DNA from: CAVXYG01 sp963766005
GTDB taxonomy: Bacteria; Actinomycetota; Actinomycetes; S36-B12; GCA-2699445
Assembly: GCA_963766005.1 (NCBI GenBank)
Contig: CAVXYG010000012.1
Span: forward strand, 62,001-126,000
Reading direction: 5' to 3'
DNA length: 64,000 nt
Shown here: piece after piece, positions 37,385 through 45,653 of the stretch
How positions within the stretch are numbered: position 1 is the first letter of the stretch
How the letters are laid out: every line of letters starts with the position of its first letter
Position numbers and translations under genes: made by a program
Notes under the pieces: generated by a model
What the model was told of the DNA's origin: nothing
The model's database searches: none
What the model saw: only the letters and a program-made list of their open reading frames with translations

Positions 37385-37424
37385 CTCCGTGCGAGGCGCT
37401 GCTAGGGAGGGGCCTCGCACGGAG
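37385..37424 (+). terminator. 13-bp perfect stem-loop after gltA
   Basis: CTCCGTGCGAGGC (37385-37397) pairs with GCCTCGCACGGAG (37412-37424) around a 14-nt loop, 11 bp after the gltA stop. No U-tract follows, as is usual for actinobacterial hairpin terminators. The rest of the 368-bp gap to 37742 shows nothing else. Confidence 0.7.
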
Positions 37425-37742
37425 CGGGCTCTCGACGTGCGCCAAGCTCGGTAGGCGGCGGTCCCGCCGGAGCGCACCTCAGCGCTGCTGACGGCCGTTC
37501 GGATGCGCGCCGGCATCGCGGCTCCGGGCTCGGCGCGAGTGCGGCTCGCTGCCTTCGGCTTGGGCCGGTCGCGCCGAGAGGGAGGACCGGACTTGAGCCG
37601 GCAGCGGTCCGATGGGCTGGCCCCGCGGGCCCGGCCTCGGCCAGGCACGGGTACCACCGTGCGCATGGCGGGCGTGACTCGGGCGGCCGCCTTCTCGCCC
37701 TGAGCCGTCCGCGGGCGGCCCCGCCTCTGACGCGGATGAGGT

Positions 37743-38444
37743 TCAGCCTCCGGCGATGACGTCGACGTGGACGTGATCGAGGTGCTGGCTGATCGGGTCG
37801 CTGGCGCCGGTGGGGTTGCTGTAGGGCCGCCAGCCCTGGGCCGAGCGGCGCGCCGACCAGATGCGGTCGTCGAAGATGATGACCGACACCTGCAGGCGCT
37901 CGGCGTTGGCGACCAGCCAGTTCGCCACTGCCCAGCCGCGGGCCCGCTGCTGCTCGTCGCCGACCGGCCGGAAGAACAAATCGATCGCCCGTCCGGCGTA
38001 GTGCTCGCTGCGGGCGCCGTGGCCAGTGGCGATGCCGCCCGGCGCGAAGCCGCCGTAGGGGATGTCGCCGAAGACTGCGCGCACCTCCTCGAACACGGTG
38101 GCGGCCCGCGGCGTCAGTCCGCTGGCGGTCAGTTCCTCTGCCGGCAGTCCGCGGGCACGCGAGATCCGGCACTGCATCCCTTCGGGCTGCGTGAGTGCGA
38201 CTTGCGCCGGGTCGACGGCGAGCGGGGACTCGGGGGCCCGGCCGGCCGCGGCCGCTGTTGCCAGCACCGCCGCTTCGTCGGGCGGCATCGCCGCGGTGGT
38301 GCCGTCGACCAGCGGCACCGAGCATTCCGACGTCAGGGCGAAGAGGGCCGTGGCGTCGCGGACCTGGGCCGGGATCCCCTGCAGCAGCGGCAGGGAGACG
38401 ACGAAGAGGGCGATCGCCGCCACGAGCGCGACGAATTTCCCCAT
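37743..38444 (-). CDS. secreted M15-like / ARB-07466-like domain protein
   Basis: 233 aa. The N-terminal helix (FVALVAAIALFVVSLPLLQG) is a signal peptide or anchor. The C-terminal domain has HGARSEHYAGRAIDLFF and HLDHVHVDV, the spaced His/Asp/His pattern of D-Ala-D-Ala carboxypeptidase-like (M15) and ARB-07466-like domains. It may bind or cleave peptidoglycan peptides. Activity is not certain. The ATG at 38444 has TACCCT 6 nt upstream (38456-38451), so it is likely leaderless. Confidence 0.7.
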   Translation of the reverse strand: MGKFVALVAAIALFVVSLPLLQGIPAQVRDATALFALTSECSVPLVDGTTAAMPPDEAAVLATAAAAGRAPESPLAVDPAQVALTQPEGMQCRISRARGLPAEELTASGLTPRAATVFEEVRAVFGDIPYGGFAPGGIATGHGARSEHYAGRAIDLFFRPVGDEQQRARGWAVANWLVANAERLQVSVIIFDDRIWSARRSAQGWRPYSNPTGASDPISQHLDHVHVDVIAGG

Positions 38445-38450
38445 GGGTCA

Positions 38451-38456
38451 AGGGTA
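38451..38456 (-). promoter_or_regulatory. -10 box (TACCCT) of the M15-like gene
   Basis: TACCCT, 6 nt, then ATG at 38444 on the minus strand. Confidence 0.5.
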
Positions 38457-38506
38457 GGTCGGAGCAGGCACATGTGCCTCCGGGCAGGCCGAGGCGTATC
38501 GGGGGG

Positions 38507-39460
38507 TCAGTTCGCGTGCAGCGCCTCGTTCAGTCCGCCCCACGATCCTTTGCGACGCACCGCCTCTACCGCGCCGCTGGTGGAGTTGCGGCGGAACAAC
38601 CACCCGTCCTGCCCGGACAGCTCGCGCGCCTTGACCACGGAGCCGTCCGGTAGCAGCAGCTTCGTGCCCGACGTGACGTACAGCCCGGCTTCCACGACGC
38701 AGCCGTCGCCCAGCGAGATGCCGACCCCGGCGTTGGCGCCGACCAGGCACTCCCTGCCCAGGGAGATGACTTCCTTGCCCCCGCCGGAGAGCGTGCCCAT
38801 GACCGAGGCCCCGCCGCCGAGATCGGTGCCGGGACCGAGCACCACTCCTGCGGAGATCCGGCCCTCCACCATCGAGGCCCCGAGCGTTCCGGCGTTGAAG
38901 TTGCAGAACCCTTCGTGCATCACGGTGGTGCCCTCCGCCAGGTGCGCCCCGAGACGGACCCGGTCGGCATCGGCGATACGCACACCGGTCGGCACGATGT
39001 AGTCGACCATCCGCGGGAACTTGTCCACGCCGAGCACGGTCAGTTGCTGGCCGCGCAGCATGGCCCGCATGCGTGCGGAGTCCACGGCGTCGATGGCGAC
39101 GGGGCCGTGGCTGGTCCACGCGACGTTGGGCAGGATCCCGAACAGGCCGTCGAGGTTGATCGTGCGCGGCCGCACGAGGCGATGCGACAGCAGATGCAGC
39201 CGCAAGTAGGCGTCGGCGACATCCGCCGGCGGTGCCTGCAGGTCCTCGATGACAGTGCGCACCGTCCGCACCTGGGTGCCGCGGATCTCGTCGGAGTCGA
39301 TCGCCCCGCCGATCCAGGGGATCTCGACCGGTTGGTGTCCGAGAGCTGGCTTGGGGTACCAGACGTCCAGCGCGGCGGAACCGCTGAACGTCGCCAGGCC
39401 GATCGCCGCAGCGGAGCCGGAGACGGGGGACAGATCGGTGGATGGAGTCACGTCAGTCAC
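38507..39460 (-). CDS. dapD: tetrahydrodipicolinate N-succinyltransferase, actinobacterial type
   Basis: 317 aa. It makes N-succinyl-2-amino-6-ketopimelate in the succinylase branch of DAP/lysine synthesis. The left-handed beta-helix hexapeptide region runs from about residue 160 to 270 (VRLGAHLAEGTTVMHEGFCN, GGASVMGTLSGGG, LVGANAGVGISLGDGCVVEA). The N-terminal domain has LDVWYPKPALGHQ. The start is GTG at 39460, 6 nt behind TACCGT. Upstream in-frame starts would run through dapE and are rejected. Confidence 0.95.
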   Translation of the reverse strand: MTDVTPSTDLSPVSGSAAAIGLATFSGSAALDVWYPKPALGHQPVEIPWIGGAIDSDEIRGTQVRTVRTVIEDLQAPPADVADAYLRLHLLSHRLVRPRTINLDGLFGILPNVAWTSHGPVAIDAVDSARMRAMLRGQQLTVLGVDKFPRMVDYIVPTGVRIADADRVRLGAHLAEGTTVMHEGFCNFNAGTLGASMVEGRISAGVVLGPGTDLGGGASVMGTLSGGGKEVISLGRECLVGANAGVGISLGDGCVVEAGLYVTSGTKLLLPDGSVVKARELSGQDGWLFRRNSTSGAVEAVRRKGSWGGLNEALHAN

Positions 39461-39465
39461 TCGGC

Positions 39466-39472
39466 TACGGTA
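39466..39472. promoter_or_regulatory. shared bidirectional -10 (TACGGTA) of dapD and dapE
   Basis: On the plus strand TACGGT (39466-39471) lies 6 nt before the dapE GTG (39478). On the minus strand TACCGT (39472-39467) lies 6 nt before the dapD GTG (39460). The boxes overlap by 5 bp, and the whole intergenic region is 17 bp. Confidence 0.65.
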
Positions 39473-39477
39473 GCGGC

Positions 39478-40557
39478 GTGTCAGCCTCAGTCCCACCCCA
39501 GACGCTCGACCTGACCACCGATGTCGTCTCCCTGACGGCCGCGCTGGTGGATATGCCCAGTCAGTCCCGCCACGAGCGGGCGATCGCGGACGCCGTCGAG
39601 CAGGCGCTGCGCGCACTGCCCTGGCTGCAGGTCGAGCGCAACGGCAACACGGTCGTGGCGCGCACCGAGCTGGGGCACGACGAGCGCGTCGTCCTTGCCG
39701 GGCACCTGGACACCGTGCCCGCCGCGGACAACCTCCCGCACGCGTTCCGCGAGAACCTGCTCTACGGCCTCGGTTCGTGCGACATGAAGGGCGGCGTGGC
39801 GGTGGCGCTGCGGTGCGCGGCGACCGTCCCCGAGCCGGTGCGCGACGTCACCTACGTGTTCTACGAGGCCGAGGAGATCGAGGACGAGCACAACGGCCTG
39901 CGCCGGCTCACCGAGCAGCGTCCGGACCTGCTCGCCGCCGACTTCGCCGTGCTGCTCGAACCGTCCGATGCCGGAGTGGAAGCCGGTTGCCAAGGGACGC
40001 TGCGGGCGGTGGTCAGCACCCGCGGGAAGCGATCCCACAGCGCACGGTCCTGGATGGGCGACAACGCCGTGCACAAACTCGGCGAGGTGCTGCGCCGGTT
40101 GAACTCCTACCAGGCCGCCCAGGTGGAGGTGGACGGCCTGAGGTACCGGGAGGGCCTCAATGCGGTGGGCATCGCCGGCGGCATCGCGGGCAACGTCATC
40201 CCCGACGTCGCGTCCGTCACCGTCAACTACAGGTTCGCCCCGTCCAAGACAGTCGACGACGCCGAAGCCCACGTACGTGAGGTCTTCGACGGTTTCCGCC
40301 TCGAGATCGTCGACCTGGCACCGGGCGCGCGTCCCGGGCTCGGCCATCCGGCCGCGCAGGCGTTCCTCGCGTCGGTCGGGGCGCAGCCGCGGCCCAAGTT
40401 CGGTTGGACCGATGTCGCGCGGTTCACTGCGCTCGGCGTGCCTGCGGTGAACTTCGGGCCGGGCGATCCGGCGCTGGCTCATGCCGCGGACGAGCACGTG
40501 CCCGTCGAGCAGCTGCGGTTCTGCGAGCAGGCCATGCGGGACTGGCTGCAGGTCTGA
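39478..40557 (+). CDS. dapE: succinyl-diaminopimelate desuccinylase
   Basis: 359 aa, M20 metallopeptidase family. Metal and catalytic motifs are LAGHLDTVPAADN, GSCDMKGGVAVALR and YEAEEIEDEHNGLRRL, with the dimerisation domain in the middle (GKRSHSARSWMGDNAVHK). It removes succinate in the step after DapC. The GTG start is fixed by the shared -10 box. The partner genes dapC and dapD lie within 5 kb, so most of the succinylase branch is clustered here. Confidence 0.95.
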   Translation: MSASVPPQTLDLTTDVVSLTAALVDMPSQSRHERAIADAVEQALRALPWLQVERNGNTVVARTELGHDERVVLAGHLDTVPAADNLPHAFRENLLYGLGSCDMKGGVAVALRCAATVPEPVRDVTYVFYEAEEIEDEHNGLRRLTEQRPDLLAADFAVLLEPSDAGVEAGCQGTLRAVVSTRGKRSHSARSWMGDNAVHKLGEVLRRLNSYQAAQVEVDGLRYREGLNAVGIAGGIAGNVIPDVASVTVNYRFAPSKTVDDAEAHVREVFDGFRLEIVDLAPGARPGLGHPAAQAFLASVGAQPRPKFGWTDVARFTALGVPAVNFGPGDPALAHAADEHVPVEQLRFCEQAMRDWLQV

Positions 40558-40574
40558 TCGAGGCCACGGGCAGA

Positions 40575-40606
40575 GCCGGCCGAGCGGGTCCGAGCACCCG
40601 GCCGGC
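40575..40606 (+). terminator. GC hairpin after dapE
   Basis: GCCGGC and GCCGGC (40575-40580, 40601-40606) plus CGGGT and ACCCG (40585-40589, 40596-40600) form a stem with a bulge, 17 bp after the dapE stop. The remainder of the gap to 40846 shows no gene. Confidence 0.5.
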
Positions 40607-40846
40607 GCGAGCAGATCCGAGAGGGTGTTGCGCCGGGGCAGCGCGTGCCTCGTGGGTGGCCCGGTCCGGCAGGACCGCCCTGACCCGCAGCGCACGGCCT
40701 GGTTCCGCCGATCTGCCAGGTTTGGCCGCCGCGACGAGAGGGCATGACGAGCACAGACCGTACCGCGCACAGTCGGCATCTGCCGCAGGCGCAGCACCAG
40801 TACCGAACGACGGGCCGACCCCCGCCCACGACGATCGGAGGACTCC

Positions 40847-41491
40847 ATGGATCGACGCAAGACCGCCATCATCGCCGCTGTCACCCTCGGCGCGGCCGCC
40901 GCCACTACCGCCGCCGCGCTCGGCGTGTCGGCAGCAGGCTCGGTGGAGCCGACCGAGCAGGCCATCACCGCGGTCCTGGAGGGCACGCAGGAGACGCTGT
41001 ACTACACGAACTTCACGCTCCCCGAGAACTACGTCGCCTTTGCGCTGGAGGGCGAGGAACTCGAGGTCACCGGGGATGCCGGCGACCTGAACCAGGCCAC
41101 CCTGGACGGCATCGCCGAGCAGTTGGCGGCGGCGGTCGACCGCAGCATCGTCCTGGTCGACCTCGACAGTACCGAGGCCGAGGGCCTCACCACGGCGCTG
41201 CTGTCCGTCACCCCGACGAACGGCCACACCGTCGCGACGTCCAACGAAAACATGCAGCAGTGGCTCGGCGAGCTGTTCCCCGACCACGAGGGCGAGATCG
41301 CCAGTCTGCCGACGGCAACGCCGAATGCCGACTTCACCTACCTCGAGACCGACGGCGAGCTCACGTGGCAGGTCACCGAGTACGTGTTCCAGTTCGAGGA
41401 CGCCACCGTTTCGGCGCGGCTGTCCACGGTCGACGAACCAGGCCAGACCAAGGCCGAGTTCGACCAATTGATGGCGAGCATGACCCGCTGA
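40847..41491 (+). CDS. secreted hypothetical protein
   Basis: I do not recognise a family. 214 aa. A positively charged start and the hydrophobic stretch TAIIAAVTLGAAAATTAAAL form a signal peptide. The mature part is acidic and rich in Thr/Glu (LEGTQETLYYTNFTLPENYV), without cysteines. The ATG has GGAGG 5 nt upstream. It is a single gene between dapE and the LOG gene. Confidence 0.7.
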   Translation: MDRRKTAIIAAVTLGAAAATTAAALGVSAAGSVEPTEQAITAVLEGTQETLYYTNFTLPENYVAFALEGEELEVTGDAGDLNQATLDGIAEQLAAAVDRSIVLVDLDSTEAEGLTTALLSVTPTNGHTVATSNENMQQWLGELFPDHEGEIASLPTATPNADFTYLETDGELTWQVTEYVFQFEDATVSARLSTVDEPGQTKAEFDQLMASMTR

Positions 41492-41558
41492 CCCCAGTTC
41501 TCCCCGACGATCACCGGGTCGCCGCGTCCCTCTTCGGGTGCCGGCGGCCCGGTGATCG

Positions 41559-41564
41559 TACGTT
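41559..41564 (+). promoter_or_regulatory. -10 box (TACGTT) of the LOG gene
   Basis: TACGTT, 6 nt, then ATG at 41571. Confidence 0.5.
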
Positions 41565-41570
41565 GGTGGT

Positions 41571-42407
41571 ATGCCGATTTCGAATCCGCGACGGGGCAAT
41601 GAGGATCGGATTGCGCAGCGCCAGCGCGGTCCGGTAGTCCTGGGCTCCAAACTGCTGCACACCGCCACCATGGACCAGCGGCTGCTGGACACCTGGGGCC
41701 CCACCGATTGGGTCCACACCGACCCGTGGCGGGTGCTGCGCATCCAGGCTGAGTTCGTCGAGGGATTCGGGGCGATGGCCGATGTCGGCCGAGCCATCAG
41801 TGTCTTCGGCAGTGCCCGCACCAAACCGGAGGACGCCGACTACCGCCTCGCGGTCGAGGTCGGGTCGGCGCTCGCCAAGGCCGGCTACGCCGTCATCACC
41901 GGCGGGGGTCCGGGAATCATGGAGGCGGCGAACAAGGGCGCCAGTCTGGCGGGGGGGCTGTCCATCGGACTTGGGATCGAACTGCCCTTCGAGCAGCGCT
42001 TCAACGACTATGTGGACCTTGGAGTGAACTTCAGGTACTTCTTCGCCCGCAAGACCGTCTTCGTGAAGTACGCGCAGGGCTTCGTGATCTTCCCGGGCGG
42101 CTTCGGCACCCTTGACGAGGCCTTCGAAGCCATCACGCTGGTGCAGACGCGCAAGGTGACGTCGTTCCCGCTCGTGCTCATCGGCAGTAGTTTCTGGACA
42201 CCGCTGCTGGAGTGGATCCGCACCAGCGTGCTGGGCACCGGCAAGATCGGGCCGACCGATCTCGATTTGGTGACCGTGACCGACGATCCCGAGGAAGTGG
42301 TCCGGATCATCCGCGAGGCCGAGCGGCAGCGCGAGGCCGAATCCGATCGGACGCCTGATGAGGCGCAGGAGGAGCACTTCGCGCTGGATGAGCAGGACGG
42401 CTGGTAG
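41571..42407 (+). CDS. LOG family protein (TIGR00730)
   Basis: 278 aa. The nucleotide-binding Rossmann motifs VITGGGPGIMEAANKGA and IFPGGFGTLDEAFEAI (PGGxGTxxE) define the lysine decarboxylase-like / LOG family. LOG proteins hydrolyse nucleoside 5'-monophosphates to free bases and activate cytokinins in some organisms. The gene order dapE-LOG-folP2 is conserved in actinobacteria. The start is leaderless. The acidic C-terminus (about residue 255 on) is not conserved. Confidence 0.92.
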   Translation: MPISNPRRGNEDRIAQRQRGPVVLGSKLLHTATMDQRLLDTWGPTDWVHTDPWRVLRIQAEFVEGFGAMADVGRAISVFGSARTKPEDADYRLAVEVGSALAKAGYAVITGGGPGIMEAANKGASLAGGLSIGLGIELPFEQRFNDYVDLGVNFRYFFARKTVFVKYAQGFVIFPGGFGTLDEAFEAITLVQTRKVTSFPLVLIGSSFWTPLLEWIRTSVLGTGKIGPTDLDLVTVTDDPEEVVRIIREAERQREAESDRTPDEAQEEHFALDEQDGW

Positions 42408-42526
42408 GCGCGCACCGGTCGAGCGTCGCAGGTGCAGCAGGCCCGACAGGCGGCACTTGCCGCAGGGGAACGGGATGCGGCAGCACCTTCCGCGCCGTCC
42501 TCGGGCCGCGCGGAATCGGCGCTGCG

Positions 42527-42565
42527 CCGCTGAGGGCCCCGGCCGGGAAGCGGGGCCCTCAGCGG
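42527..42565. terminator. 15-bp perfect hairpin between convergent genes
   Basis: CCGCTGAGGGCCCCG (42527-42541) pairs with CGGGGCCCTCAGCGG (42551-42565) around a 9-nt loop. It lies between the stop of the LOG gene and the stop of the next, convergent gene, so it could terminate both. Confidence 0.75.
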
Positions 42566-42616
42566 CGACGAGCAGCCGTCACGGTGCAACTGCCAGGTCA
42601 ACGCACGCGTTGCGCC

Positions 42617-43213
42617 TCAGGCGTCGCTTGCCTCGTCAGCGCCCTGCCGCCACTGCCGGAACTCCTGCAGCATCTCGCGGCGCTCCTCTCGTCGCTCCCG
42701 GCCCTCGCTGCGGTGCTGCTGGCGCTCGGCCTCGCCCTCCGCTGTCATCGTGGCGACGAGGGACGCCGTGCCGTCGATGTCGGCCACCACCCGGCCAGGC
42801 CGGCCGGTGGCCAGCCCGTCCGCCCCCGACTCCTCGCGATCGATGCGGATCACCGTGTCGGCGTCGATGCCGTACGAGCGCTCGTAGCCGTCCTCGCTGG
42901 TCACCGTGATGCTGTCGTTGGAGACGGCCGTGATCTCGCCGTTCTGCACGACGATCTCCCGGTACTCGCCGTCGGGGGTCCGGATGACCTGCTCGCCGTG
43001 CAGGACCGGGCCGGCACCCGGTCCCTTCGGGCCGCGTTCTCCCATCGCCTGCCCTGGCGGGCCCTCCTGGAGCCCTTGGCCGGACGCGCCGGGATCGGCC
43101 TCGCCGCTGTCTGCCCACGACACTCCGGTCAGCACCGTTGCGGCCAAAGCCCCCGACAGCACCAGCGCTCCCGCACGGCCGGCACGTCCCATCCGCGATC
43201 GTGACTCGCTCAT
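42617..43213 (-). CDS. secreted hypothetical protein, DUF5666-like
   Basis: 198 aa. Signal peptide (RAGALVLSGALAATVLTGVS), then a Gly/Pro-rich linker. A small beta domain follows with EYREIVVQNGEITAVSNDSI and TVTSEDGYERSYGIDADTVI, which resembles DUF5666 (OB-like) units. The C-terminus is a charged Arg/Glu coiled coil of about 45 residues. The SD AGGAGGG lies 5 nt before the ATG. Function unknown. Confidence 0.7.
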   Translation of the reverse strand: MSESRSRMGRAGRAGALVLSGALAATVLTGVSWADSGEADPGASGQGLQEGPPGQAMGERGPKGPGAGPVLHGEQVIRTPDGEYREIVVQNGEITAVSNDSITVTSEDGYERSYGIDADTVIRIDREESGADGLATGRPGRVVADIDGTASLVATMTAEGEAERQQHRSEGRERREERREMLQEFRQWRQGADEASDA

Positions 43214-43391
43214 GTTCCCTCCTCCAGCCCCGACCCTCGGGGTCCAGGACCAGTCAACAACGCTCGCATCAGAGGACGGTTGTCGTCAGGTACGGATCAG
43301 GTTCGGGCCGTCGGAGGTCCGCGGCTGTGGATGGCGGGGCCGCGGGTCGGTCCGCTCCGCCGCCCCGAGTGGCCCCCCAAGGCCGAGTCGG

Positions 43392-43397
43392 TAGCCT
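43392..43397 (+). promoter_or_regulatory. -10 box (TAGCCT) of the FolP2-like gene
   Basis: TAGCCT, 6 nt, then GTG at 43404. Confidence 0.5.
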
Positions 43398-43403
43398 GGC
43401 GGG

Positions 43404-44282
43404 GTGCTGGATCTGACCTCGCTGCTCGCCTATGCCGAGACCCCCGACACCTCGGTGGCGGCCTACGACATCCCCGGCGGCGTGATCGGGGCCGGGCCGA
43501 CGCTGATGGGCGTGGTGAACCGATCGCCTGGGTCCTGGTACCGGGAATCCGTGGCGCTGTCCACGCAAGCGGCCATAGACCGGGGACGGCGCTTGGCGCT
43601 GGAGGGCGCGGCACTGGTCGATGTCGGCGCGGAATCCACCTTGTCCCACACGCCCGAGGTTGCCGCGGCGGCGCAGACCGACATCCTGCTGCCGATCGTG
43701 CAGGGCCTCCTCGAGCACGACGTGGCGGTATCGGTGGAGACCTACCACCCCGCCACCGCCGACGCGGTGCTGCAGGCCGGTGCGGCGGTCCTCAACGTCA
43801 CCGCCACGCAGGAGGCCGAGGAACTCTACGCAGTGGCCGCGAAGCACGATGCGGTGACGATCCTGTGCTACTACGCCGGCGAGAACCCGCGCGACGACGT
43901 GGCGCTGATGCCGCACCGCGACCCGCTGTTCGGCGTCATGGAGTTCTTCGAGCGCGAACTGCAGCGCGCGACCGACGCCGGCGTGCGCCGGATCATCCTC
44001 GACCCGGGCGCCGGCTTCTACTACAGCGACCTCACCGACGGCGCCGCGCGGGTGCGCCACCAGATGCGGTTGATGCTTGCCAGCGGCCGCCTGCGCGCCT
44101 TCGGCTACCCGGTCTGCAACGCGCTGCCGCACGCCTTCGAGTACTTCGGCGAGGAGGTGCGCACCGCCGAGGGCTTCTTCGGCGTCTTCGCCGCACTCGG
44201 GGGCACCAGCCTGTTTCGGACCCACGAGGTCCGCCAACTGCACGCGGTCCTGCAGTGCCTGTCGCTGGGAGCCGAACAGTGA
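43404..44282 (+). CDS. divergent dihydropteroate synthase-like protein (FolP2 position)
   Basis: 292 aa, TIM-barrel pterin-binding fold. The family positions are recognisable but changed. The usual VNVTPDSF is VNRSPGSW, the DxGxEST motif is VGAEST, the strand motif is SVETYHPATADAVLQAGAAV, DPGxGF is DPGAGF and the C-terminal RVHD is RTHEV. FolP2 of Mycobacterium occupies the same place after the LOG gene and is reported not to make dihydropteroate. A non-folate role is therefore likely. The GTG start is leaderless and the stop overlaps the next gene (GTGA). Confidence 0.8.
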   Translation: MLDLTSLLAYAETPDTSVAAYDIPGGVIGAGPTLMGVVNRSPGSWYRESVALSTQAAIDRGRRLALEGAALVDVGAESTLSHTPEVAAAAQTDILLPIVQGLLEHDVAVSVETYHPATADAVLQAGAAVLNVTATQEAEELYAVAAKHDAVTILCYYAGENPRDDVALMPHRDPLFGVMEFFERELQRATDAGVRRIILDPGAGFYYSDLTDGAARVRHQMRLMLASGRLRAFGYPVCNALPHAFEYFGEEVRTAEGFFGVFAALGGTSLFRTHEVRQLHAVLQCLSLGAEQ

Positions 44283-44608
44283 CGTGGCTCTTCGTCGCGG
44301 TCGGCGTCGTGGTGATCGCCGCGACAGCCATGGCGGTCGCCGGCCGATGGCAGCCGCGAGGGCTGGCAGCCGGGCGTCCCGACGACGATCCCGTGGCTGC
44401 GGGGGATCCGCCCAAGTTCGACGTGGTGCTGCGGGGGTACCGCATGGACCAGGTCGACGCAGAGCTGGCACGGCTGCGGTCCGGGCGGGCGCAGCCACCC
44501 GGGGTCGCAACCGACAACGGCCCGGGTTCACCACCGACGGTCGCCTCCGAAGCGCCATCGGCGCCCGAATCAGCCGCGGCGCGGCCCGATCAGCCCGCCT
44601 CGGACTGA
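44279..44608 (+). CDS. short DivIVA-motif membrane protein
   Basis: 109 aa. One N-terminal helix (WLFVAVGVVVIAATAMAVAG) is followed by FDVVLRGYRMDQVDAELARL, the motif at the start of DivIVA/Wag31-like domains. It lacks the long coiled coil of true DivIVA. In other actinobacteria a DivIVA-domain gene sits at this place. It may bind the inner face of the membrane at poles or septa. The GTG overlaps the FolP2-like stop by 4 nt. Confidence 0.8.
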   Translation: MTWLFVAVGVVVIAATAMAVAGRWQPRGLAAGRPDDDPVAAGDPPKFDVVLRGYRMDQVDAELARLRSGRAQPPGVATDNGPGSPPTVASEAPSAPESAAARPDQPASD

Positions 44609-44683
44609 CCCGACCGCGCGGCGCGCGCGAACGGTCCGGCGATCTGGCGTGCCAGGCAGCGGCGCAGCGGCCAGAATCGAGGC

Positions 44684-45181
44684 GTGAGGACAACGAGCGC
44701 CGCCTACACCCACCTTGCCCCCGATTTCCCCGGTCGGGTCGATGTCCACGTCGAGGTGCCGGTCGCGGCGCCGGCCCGCACGGCGATGGCCGCCATCACC
44801 CAGTGGTCGCAGCAGGGGCGTTGGATGCTCGGATCGAGGGTTTGGGTGAGCGGCGGCGACGGTAGCTGCGTCGGTGATGAGTTGACCGCCTTCACCGGTC
44901 TCGGCCGCCTGGGTTTCCTCGACACCATGACGATCACCGGGTACGACGACGAACTGGTCACCGTCGAGCACACCGGCCGAGTCGTGCGCGGGTACGGATG
45001 GATGGGCGTGCGCCGCGAGGCCGATGGCTCACGCTATGTCTGGGGTGAGGCGGTGCAGCCGCCGCTGGGCGCCCTGGGGCGACTGGGGTGGGTCGTCGTC
45101 GGACCGCTGCTGACCCTCGGCGTGCGCTACTCCCTGCGCAAGTTGGCCGGCCTGGTCGAGGCCGGAGCGCTGCCTCGCTGA
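44684..45181 (+). CDS. SRPBCC (START-like) protein
   Basis: 165 aa. The helix-grip pattern is seen: VDVHVEVPVAAPARTAMAAI with W(Q/S) motifs, a central antiparallel sheet (DTMTITGYDDELVTVEHTGR) and a long C-terminal helix (LLTLGVRYSLRKLAGLVEAG). These proteins bind hydrophobic ligands. The GTG at 44684 has CAGAAT ending 6 nt upstream, a weaker version of the leaderless promoter. Confidence 0.8.
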   Translation: MRTTSAAYTHLAPDFPGRVDVHVEVPVAAPARTAMAAITQWSQQGRWMLGSRVWVSGGDGSCVGDELTAFTGLGRLGFLDTMTITGYDDELVTVEHTGRVVRGYGWMGVRREADGSRYVWGEAVQPPLGALGRLGWVVVGPLLTLGVRYSLRKLAGLVEAGALPR

Positions 45182-45305
45182 TCCTCGCGCCCGTGCGGCC
45201 GGGACGTGTCGCCACGGGAGGTTCGTGCAGCAGGCGTGCGATGTAGGGGATACTGGAGGAGAACGCACGGCATCGCGCCGGTTGCACAACACGGAAGGGG
45301 ACGGC

Positions 45306-45473
45306 ATGGCCGCCATGAAGCCGCGGACCGGTGATGGTCCGCTGGAGGTCACCAAGGAGGGGCGCGGCATCGTCATGCGTGTTCCGCTGGAAGGCGGTGG
45401 TCGCCTGGTGGTCGAGCTCACCGCCGAGGAGGCGACCGACCTCGGCGCCCAGTTGACGTCCGTCGCCGGCTGA
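45306..45473 (+). CDS. DUF3117 protein
   Basis: 55 aa. The sequence MAAMKPRTGDGPLEVTKEGR and following RGIVMRVPLEGGGRLV is the strongly conserved actinobacterial DUF3117 family (Rv1211 type). Function unknown, probably a small soluble beta protein. SD AAGGGGA 5 nt before the ATG. A GATACT about 55 nt upstream could be its -10. Confidence 0.95.
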   Translation: MAAMKPRTGDGPLEVTKEGRGIVMRVPLEGGGRLVVELTAEEATDLGAQLTSVAG

Positions 45474-45653
45474 CCGGCGAAGCCGACCTCAGATCAGCGC
45501 GGGTGCGGGTTCCCCGAAGGGGGCTCGCACCTTCGCGCGTCGGGTGGGCGCGGTGGCAGACGGTCGGCCGGAGCGTCCCAGAGGGCCTGGCGGTGCCGCG
45601 TCCCGGCGCTGTGCCCCCAACCCGGCGGGCTCCTGCTCGGCCCGCTGCGGCCG

